6,409 nucleotides of DNA from an uncultured Bacteroidales bacterium (GTDB lineage: Bacteria; Bacteroidota; Bacteroidia; Bacteroidales; UBA932). Positions 1 through 5,606 of this stretch are shown in pieces (the first letter of the stretch is position 1; every line of letters begins with the position of its first letter). The position numbers and the translations under genes are program-made. The stretch spans positions 1 to 6,409 of the forward strand of contig CAKMNE010000089.1 in the NCBI GenBank assembly GCA_927798505.1. Direction: 5' to 3'. The notes beneath the pieces were generated by a model, which saw only the letters and a program-made list of their open reading frames with translations, did no database searches and was not told where the DNA came from.

Positions 1-29
1 TGAAAATCGGCCTCTGATGCACTTTTAGC

Positions 30-50
30 TCCTGACGTGTAACGTTAGGA
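30..50. repeat. Small hairpin-forming dyad
   Basis: TCCTGACG (30-37) can pair with CGTTAGGA (43-50) around the loop TGTAA. This gives 8 base pairs in RNA, one of them a G-U wobble. No T-run follows on either strand, so it is not a standard intrinsic terminator. It may be the 3' end of an upstream transcript, a protein-binding dyad, or chance. Confidence 0.35.
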
Positions 51-124
51 ACAAAAAGCGACGATAGCAGACGGAATTGATGACGTCGGAGCTCACGGGC
101 CCCTTTAAGAGGAGGGTTGGACCC

Positions 125-154
125 TTTGACTTCCCGCAGAAATGCGTATATTAG
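125..154 (+). promoter_or_regulatory. Candidate Bacteroidota-type promoter for the jet operon
   Basis: TTTG at 125-128 resembles the -33 element, and TATATTAG at 147-154 matches the Bacteroidota -7 consensus TAnnTTTG except at one base. The spacer is 18 nt, about the usual length or slightly short. Transcription would start around 158-162, leaving a leader of roughly 20 nt before the ATG at 179. No other stretch of the leader looks as good. The assignment comes from sequence matching alone. Confidence 0.5.
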
Positions 155-160
155 CGCATT
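141..160. promoter_or_regulatory. Inverted repeat flanking the -7 element (operator candidate)
   Basis: AATGCG at 141-146 and CGCATT at 155-160 are perfect reverse complements separated by 8 nt. Those 8 nt are exactly the proposed -7 element, TATATTAG. A dimeric repressor bound here would block RNA polymerase. No regulator gene is visible in the window, so the cognate protein is unknown. A transcript starting upstream could instead fold this into a hairpin with an 8-nt loop. Confidence 0.45.
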
Positions 161-178
161 GAAAACACCGTGAACACT

Positions 179-1384
179 ATGATGACCAATTTCAAGTCAA
201 TTGAAGAACTTCTGCGGATGCTTTCGAGGGAGAAGGCACTGCTGAAAGACATGTTCCAGCGCAGAAAGAGCATTTCCTACAGCTATGAGATGGCAAGGGA
301 GATGGTAGATTACAAAAACGACAGGCTGACTTTCCTGCTTGAGCACGGAGTGATACGCGACAACGGCGATGCACTCGAGCTGGAGGAGGTGTACCAGCAG
401 TTTTTCGAAAGAGTCCTTGACGTCAACGAGGAAATCAGCATTGCCGGGGTATCCGAAAGTCTGGATGCCCTCAACTCGGCCATTGAATACTATCTCGCCG
501 AGGAATCCCCCAAGCGCAGATACGGCTATATCAAAGACATCAGGAGGATACTCCACAGTATAGCCGGGCAGTCCTTCCGCAATGTCATAGACCTCAAGCG
601 TAACATAGACTCCACCTACAAGAACGAGCCCAACTACAAGGTCAAGAAACTGCGGCTTGAAAACCTCGACGAAAAACGCAAGGCGGTGACCGCACTGATC
701 TTCCGCACGGAGGACTATTTCGAAAACAGGATGCAGGGCTTCCTGGCAGTAGCCGGGGATGCCGCCCTGAGGCAGACCATAGCCGAAGTCAAGCTCCAGC
801 TAAAGGAAGCCCATCACAACATACTGGACCTGGAAAGGCAGATAATACTCTATCTGAACCTCATAGAATACCAGAGCCGCATAATAGAAAAACTGAGGGC
901 AGTCAAATACCTACGCGACCAGCAGGTGCTCGAATCCCAGACAGATGTACTGGAACTTCTCCAGCGCAGGAATCCCGTGTGGATGGAAAACCGACCGAAA
1001 TACACCCTGAAGCTCTCTTTGGAGAGGCTCCGAAACAGCGACGAAGGCCTTGCCGCCTTGAAGGCCCTGTCGTTAAAGCTGCAGAAAGGAAGTACCATCA
1101 AAAGAAAGAAAGCGGATGCCATCGCACAGGGATACCTGGACACCAAGCCCCGGATCTCCGAGGGGTTCAACACCGTGGAAATCAAAAACGCTTTCCTCGC
1201 ATCCGGACTGGACCTCTACACCTACATCAAAAACTACAAATTCTCCATTGCCGTGGACAGGGAGCAGAGACTGGTGCTGTTCTGCCAGATTGCGTCCCAG
1301 TTCCAAGGCGAACTGAACATCACCGACGAATACCACATCGACGCTGACATCGAGTATCCGATGATATATCCTGCCTTAACATAA
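179..1384 (+). CDS. jetA: Wadjet kleisin subunit JetA (MukF/MksF-like)
   Basis: JetA is the kleisin that bridges the two JetC heads and carries JetB, so it organises the loop-extruding motor in the cytoplasm. The 401-residue protein is soluble, mostly helical and highly charged, with no signal peptide or membrane segment. Residues about 5-80 look like an N-terminal winged helix (a helix-rich start, then HGVIRDNGDALELEE as a wing-like turn). Residues about 85-260 are long amphipathic helices, the expected MukF-like middle region. From about 265 (NPVWMENRP) to the end is a second compact domain, probably the C-terminal winged helix that contacts a JetC head. The start is uncertain: GTG at 170, ATG at 179 and ATG at 182 are in frame, and a stop at 152-154 excludes anything earlier. 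I prefer an ATG because it leaves a usable leader after the predicted transcription start. There is no Shine-Dalgarno sequence, as is usual in Bacteroidota. The family call depends strongly on the neighbours, because kleisins diverge quickly. Confidence 0.85.
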   Translation: MMTNFKSIEELLRMLSREKALLKDMFQRRKSISYSYEMAREMVDYKNDRLTFLLEHGVIRDNGDALELEEVYQQFFERVLDVNEEISIAGVSESLDALNSAIEYYLAEESPKRRYGYIKDIRRILHSIAGQSFRNVIDLKRNIDSTYKNEPNYKVKKLRLENLDEKRKAVTALIFRTEDYFENRMQGFLAVAGDAALRQTIAEVKLQLKEAHHNILDLERQIILYLNLIEYQSRIIEKLRAVKYLRDQQVLESQTDVLELLQRRNPVWMENRPKYTLKLSLERLRNSDEGLAALKALSLKLQKGSTIKRKKADAIAQGYLDTKPRISEGFNTVEIKNAFLASGLDLYTYIKNYKFSIAVDREQRLVLFCQIASQFQGELNITDEYHIDADIEYPMIYPALT

Positions 1385-1390
1385 ACCATT

Positions 1391-1939
1391 ATGCAACTAA
1401 CCAAAGAAATCTTCGACATCCTCAGCCGTGGAGGATTCATCTGCTCGGACAGCGTGAACCGGCAGACAAAGCAAATGTATGATGCGATTGAAGACAACTA
1501 TGAGCAGTACAGGGAGTACTACCGGGGAGTCGGCTTCAATCTCGAAAGCGGAAACGGCTACTACTACTTCTCCCGCGACGAGAGCCGTGTGGAACTGGAA
1601 TCCAAACTTGACCGCTTTACCAAATGGATAGACCGTCTTGACTTTCTGAAAACCTTCAACAGCATCTTCGGACCGGGATTCTCCTTCCGCGCATCGAACA
1701 TCCTGGAGCGGATAGCCGCGGACATAGAGCTGAAGGAAAAAGCCAAAAACCTTTATGCCGAAAAGCTCAAAATAGGCGAAACTGTGGAAAAGCTTCTCGA
1801 CGAACTGGCAAAGACAGGTTTCATAGAGCTTGAAAACGAACTCGAAGGGGTGTGGAAAGTGACCAGCTCCTTCCATTATCTGGAAGAAATGATTGACTGC
1901 ATAACCATAACGGAGGACTTGAAAAATGAGATGTCTTAA
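1391..1939 (+). CDS. jetB: Wadjet KITE subunit JetB (MukE/MksE-like)
   Basis: JetB is the small accessory subunit that binds the kleisin and helps hold DNA on the SMC motor, as MukE does in MukBEF. The 182-residue length fits MksE/JetB proteins. It reads as two winged-helix modules: about 1-95, opening with LTKEIFDILSRGGFI and including the aromatic strand GYYYFSRDE, and about 100-182, ending in a wing-like strand ELEGVWKVTSSFHYLEE. There is no membrane segment or catalytic motif. It begins 6 nt after the jetA stop without a recognisable Shine-Dalgarno sequence, so ribosomes may pass directly from jetA. Its last 14 nt overlap the start of jetC, consistent with balanced production of complex members. 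The identification combines the MksE-like sequence with its place between kleisin and SMC genes. Confidence 0.85.
   Translation: MQLTKEIFDILSRGGFICSDSVNRQTKQMYDAIEDNYEQYREYYRGVGFNLESGNGYYYFSRDESRVELESKLDRFTKWIDRLDFLKTFNSIFGPGFSFRASNILERIAADIELKEKAKNLYAEKLKIGETVEKLLDELAKTGFIELENELEGVWKVTSSFHYLEEMIDCITITEDLKNEMS
1912..1916 (+). promoter_or_regulatory. Ribosome-binding site for jetC, inside jetB
   Basis: GGAGG lies 9 nt before the jetC ATG at 1926, within the jetB coding sequence. It supports that start and suggests re-initiation by ribosomes finishing jetB at 1937-1939. Purine-rich Glu/Lys codons make such matches common here, so chance is possible. Confidence 0.5.
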
Positions 1940-4900
1940 TAAAATAGTATTCATCAACAGCGCCAATATCCCATATGCCGAAATCCGCCTGGACGGCAAT
2001 GTGCATTTCATAGGGACTCAGGGAGTGGGCAAGAGCACCGTGCTGAGGGCCATTCTGTTTTTCTACAACGCCGACAAGCTCAAGCTGGGCATTCCCAAGG
2101 AAAAGAAGGGCTTCGACGATTTCTACCTGCCACATTCGAATTCATATATCATCTACGAACTGACGCACGAGCGCGGCGATTTCTGCGTCCTGCTGCAGCG
2201 CAGCCAGGGGCGTGCCTGCTTCCGCTTCTTCGACGGGCGCTGGGACAGGTCCCTGCTGGTGGACGACCGGGGCGAGGTGACCAGCGAGTACACGGAGCTG
2301 CGCAAGCGCCTGGGCGGCAGGTCATTGAGCAGGATAGTGGACAAATACGACGAGTTCCGCAACATCATCTACGGCAACCACAGGGCCAGCTCGAAGGAAT
2401 TCTACAACTACGCCATTATGGAGAGTCCGGCCTACCAGAACATTCCGCGCTCGCTTCAGAACGTGTTCCTGAACTCGAGGGTGGATGCGGAGTTCATAAA
2501 GGAGATCATCCTGCGCTCCATGAGCGATGAGGTGCAGGCCATAGACCTGGGGTACTACAGGCGCCAGGTGGCTGATTTCCAGACGGAATATGAGAATATC
2601 AGCATATGGTTCAAGAAGAACGCGCACGGCGTGATCCAGGTGCGCGAGAACGCGGACAAGGTGATTGAGCTCTACCGTCAGCTCAGCTACCTGCGCAGCC
2701 GCATTCAGAAGAGCTACTCCGAGCTGCTCTTTGCCGACAGGGCAAACCGCGAGCGCCTGCCGTCCCTGGAAAGCGAAAGGGAGGCCCATCTTCAGCAGCA
2801 GAGCCGCTACGAAAGGCTCATAGCCGAGCAGAACCAGAAGCTGGAGAAGGAAAAGGAGGACATCAACAAGGCGATCGGTGAGGTCGAAAGCAAGCTGAAA
2901 GCCTGCCGTGCAAAACGCGCGGACTACGCTCAGAAGGGCATAGAAGGCATACTCGAGCGCGCGTCCCGGGAGCAGGAGCTCAAGCTCAGCCTCGACTCCC
3001 TGCAGAGGAAAAAGGAAGTTCTTACGCGGGAACATGATGACCTGAACGCCAAGTACCTGGCCTTGGAGGAGAGGCTGCGCGGAGAATTCCGGGAGCACGA
3101 GAATCTGGCAAATGAGGGCAGGACCGCGGCAAAGGAGCAGTACCTGAACTCCAGGCAGGCGGTCGCCGAACAGACGGAAGCGGCGCTGGGACGCCTGCGG
3201 GAGGAGCACGAGAAGCAATGGGAGCTGCTTTCGCAGCAATATGATGCGCTGCAACATAGCCAGCGTCAGCTGGACAGCGACTATGTCCACCTGCAGTACT
3301 TCCAGCCTTGCGGGGAGCAGATTCATGCGCAGGCGCTGGCCATAGAGGAGCTCGAGCGCTCCGCGGCCCTGCTGGAAGGCGAGCTGAAGGCGGTGGACCT
3401 GGAGATTTCCGGCCAGAGGGCGGAATATGAGAACTGCGCCGCCCTGCTGAGAGCCGGCCTTGAGGCCGAAGTGAAGGAGCTGGACAGGGAAATAGCGCAG
3501 CATAGAGCGAAAATCAACGAAATCGACACCCTGCTGGCGCGCAGTTCCGGCTCCCTGTACGAGTGGCTGGACGGCCATATGCCGGGATGGGAGAAGAACA
3601 TAGGCAAGGTCATAGACCAGCAGAGGCTGCTGTACAACAAGAGCTTGCAGCCTTCCCTCGCCTCGTCCGGCAGGGATGCGTTCTTCGGGCTCAAGCTGGA
3701 TTTGAGCGAGGTGGAGAGCAATATCCGCACTCCGGCCCAGCTCGGGGAGGAGAAGGAGATGTATCAGCAGGCTATTGTCGATATGCAGGAAAGCATAGCC
3801 CAGAAAAGTGCGGCATGCGAGAAGCGGCTGAAGGACCTGTCCGAGGCTATGTCCCCTAAGATGAAGGAGTTGAGGCAGAAACGCTCGGAGCTGGATCTGA
3901 CGCTGAAAAGCCTTCCTTCCCGCATCAAGGTCGAAACGCTGCGGCGTCAGGAGCTGGAGGACAGGCAGCAGAAGATGAGGGCGGAGCGCAAGGCCGAGCT
4001 GGATGAGAGAAAGCAGCAGATTGCCGCGCAGCAGATGGAACTGGACTCCGCGCGAACGCTCGCAAAGCAGGCGCTGGACAGGAAGCAAAAGGAGCTGGAG
4101 CGGGATAAGGCCCAGAGAATCAAGGCCTTGGAGCAAGAGCGTGAGGCTGCGCTGAAGGCCATTTCGGACAAGCTGGCTCAGAGGCGCACCGAGCTGGACC
4201 GCGCCCTTGGCGAGCTGAAGGCCCGGCGGGATGAGGAGCTGCGGGGCGCGGGAGTGGACGTGCTCGCGCTGAACGAATGCGAGCAGGCCCTGATGCGCTG
4301 CCGCGAGGAGCTGGGGCTGATAGAGAGCAACAGGGCCCTGTGCATAGCCTACCATATGGACAAGAAGGAACTGTTCGACAGGGAGGACGAGTTCAGGCAG
4401 CTGCATAAGGAGCTGGAGGCAAAGAAGGTCGCCTTGCTCAAGAAGCACGAAAAGCATATGCTTCAGCTGCAGGAAAAGCTGGGCGCTGAGAAGGCCGCGG
4501 TGGCCCAGATCGCTTCGCAGATAGGGGCGTGCCGGGAAGGCTTCATGCGGCTCGAGCAGTTCAGGGCCTCGGAGCTCTTCCCTATGGAGCTGCAGCAGGC
4601 CGTGGAGTGCAGCACTATGCAGAGCGTGGAGGCCCTCCTTGAGGAAATCAACGGCTGCATTTACCGGAGAATGGGGGTGAAGGAAAAATTCAAGAAGGCG
4701 GTCAATGTGTTCAAGGGGGATTTCGGACAGGGCAACATATTCAATTTCAAAACCGTGCTCAACTCGGATGAGGACTATATGGACTATGCCGCCGACCTGG
4801 AAGAGTTCGTCGCTCAGGACAAGATCAATGAATACCGCTCACGCACCTCGGACCGCTATCTGGAGATACTCCAAAGGCTGTCACGCGAGATGGGAGAGCT

Positions 4901-5606
4901 CTGCGGCTACGGCTCGGAAGTGGAGAAAATCATCAGGGAAATCAACTACGATTTCAAGGAGAAGAACTTCGTCGGGGCAATACGGAGCATAGAAATCCGA
5001 AGCGGAGATTCGGGGGACAAGATGGTCCAGCTCCTGCGCAAAATCAAGGATTTCACTGACGAGAACGCCTTCCAGATGGGAGAGGCGAACATATTCTCGG
5101 AGGAGAGCGGCAGGTACAATGTCAACCGGGATGCGGTCAGGTACCTGGAGGATTTCATGGGCCAGCTGAGCGCCTCCCCTGCCAGGGCGAGCCTGCTGCT
5201 GTCCGACACCTTCCAGTTGCAGTTCAGGGTGGTGGAGAATGACAATGACACCGGCTGGGTCGAGAGGATCGCCAATGTGGGCTCCGACGGCACGGACATA
5301 CTGGTCAAGGCCATGGTCAACATTATGCTTATCAATGTGTTCAAGGAGAAGGTATCCCGGAAGTTCGGCGAATTCCGCATCCACTGTATGATGGACGAGA
5401 TAGGCAAGCTCCACCCGAGCAACATCAAGGGTATTCTGGATTTCGCCAACAGCCGCAACATACTGCTGATCAACTCCTCCCCTACTACTTACAATGTGTC
5501 GGACTACCGCTACACCTACCTGCTCAGCAAAGACACCGCCGCCAAAACCATAGTCCAACCCCTGATAAGCCGTAAGGAGGCGGCGCTCAATAATGAAACA
5601 GTCTGA
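1926..5606 (+). CDS. jetC: Wadjet SMC-like ATPase JetC (MukB/MksB-like)
   Basis: JetC is the motor of the complex. Its dimers bind and hydrolyse ATP to extrude DNA loops. The 1226-residue protein has full SMC architecture. The N-terminal head half spans about 1-250, with Walker A GTQGVGKST at 30-38 (Lys36, Ser37). A charged coiled coil runs from about 265 to 530. A hinge at about 535-625 carries GSLYEWL (542-548) and a GWEKNIGKVID segment. The returning coiled coil, about 625-930, is broken near GAGVD (774-778). The C-terminal head half follows, with the signature-like SDGTD at 1120-1124 and Walker B Asp1157-Glu1158 in HCMMDEIGKLHP. All catalytic residues I would expect are present, so it should be active. 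The signature departs from the classical LSGGQ, as is common in MukB-like proteins. It is shorter than E. coli MukB (about 1,490 residues), consistent with MksB/JetC. The start is fixed by GGAGG 9 nt upstream and by the head beginning at once (LNKIVFINSA). It overlaps jetB and jetD by 14 nt each. RecN or SbcC are less likely given the neighbours. Confidence 0.93.
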   Translation: MRCLNKIVFINSANIPYAEIRLDGNVHFIGTQGVGKSTVLRAILFFYNADKLKLGIPKEKKGFDDFYLPHSNSYIIYELTHERGDFCVLLQRSQGRACFRFFDGRWDRSLLVDDRGEVTSEYTELRKRLGGRSLSRIVDKYDEFRNIIYGNHRASSKEFYNYAIMESPAYQNIPRSLQNVFLNSRVDAEFIKEIILRSMSDEVQAIDLGYYRRQVADFQTEYENISIWFKKNAHGVIQVRENADKVIELYRQLSYLRSRIQKSYSELLFADRANRERLPSLESEREAHLQQQSRYERLIAEQNQKLEKEKEDINKAIGEVESKLKACRAKRADYAQKGIEGILERASREQELKLSLDSLQRKKEVLTREHDDLNAKYLALEERLRGEFREHENLANEGRTAAKEQYLNSRQAVAEQTEAALGRLREEHEKQWELLSQQYDALQHSQRQLDSDYVHLQYFQPCGEQIHAQALAIEELERSAALLEGELKAVDLEISGQRAEYENCAALLRAGLEAEVKELDREIAQHRAKINEIDTLLARSSGSLYEWLDGHMPGWEKNIGKVIDQQRLLYNKSLQPSLASSGRDAFFGLKLDLSEVESNIRTPAQLGEEKEMYQQAIVDMQESIAQKSAACEKRLKDLSEAMSPKMKELRQKRSELDLTLKSLPSRIKVETLRRQELEDRQQKMRAERKAELDERKQQIAAQQMELDSARTLAKQALDRKQKELERDKAQRIKALEQEREAALKAISDKLAQRRTELDRALGELKARRDEELRGAGVDVLALNECEQALMRCREELGLIESNRALCIAYHMDKKELFDREDEFRQLHKELEAKKVALLKKHEKHMLQLQEKLGAEKAAVAQIASQIGACREGFMRLEQFRASELFPMELQQAVECSTMQSVEALLEEINGCIYRRMGVKEKFKKAVNVFKGDFGQGNIFNFKTVLNSDEDYMDYAADLEEFVAQDKINEYRSRTSDRYLEILQRLSREMGELCGYGSEVEKIIREINYDFKEKNFVGAIRSIEIRSGDSGDKMVQLLRKIKDFTDENAFQMGEANIFSEESGRYNVNRDAVRYLEDFMGQLSASPARASLLLSDTFQLQFRVVENDNDTGWVERIANVGSDGTDILVKAMVNIMLINVFKEKVSRKFGEFRIHCMMDEIGKLHPSNIKGILDFANSRNILLINSSPTTYNVSDYRYTYLLSKDTAAKTIVQPLISRKEAALNNETV
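5574..5580 (+). promoter_or_regulatory. Ribosome-binding site for jetD, inside jetC
   Basis: AAGGAGG ends 12 nt before the jetD ATG at 5593 and lies within the last codons of jetC. It is a near-ideal anti-16S match with a rather long spacer, supporting the overlapping start and coupled translation with jetC, which stops at 5604-5606. Confidence 0.55.

Larger units (their letters stand above)
1..178. other. Non-coding leader upstream of jetA
   Basis: I see no convincing gene here. In the jetA frame a TAG stop lies at 152-154, so jetA cannot begin further upstream. The stretch contains a hairpin at 30-50, three 6-bp palindromes at 82-102, and a promoter/operator candidate at 125-160. The gene to the left lies outside the window, so it is unknown whether a regulator or another defence gene sits there. 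Confidence 0.7.

Noticed and set aside
30..50. Intrinsic terminator of an upstream gene
   Set aside because: The hairpin is not followed by a T-run on either strand (acaaaaag on +, gctaaaag on -).
1..178. CRISPR array, tRNA or mobile-element end in the leader
   Set aside because: No regularly spaced direct repeats, cloverleaf-like stems or terminal inverted repeats were seen.
1397..2011. 204-codon open frame on the - strand across jetB and the jetC start
   Set aside because: It covers the jetB gene and the JetC P-loop, which are supported by family features. The antisense product has no recognisable domain.
2322..4457. 711-codon open frame on the - strand inside jetC
   Set aside because: It is the codon-for-codon complement of jetC and is very Leu/Gln-rich, as expected from complementing CAG, GAG and CTG codons. 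It is open only because jetC lacks TTA, CTA and TCA there. No start context or family resemblance supports it.
1926..5606. Housekeeping MukB/MksB condensin instead of defence
   Set aside because: The directly coupled Toprim nuclease gene is the hallmark of the Wadjet/MksG version; a purely chromosomal condensin operon would lack it.
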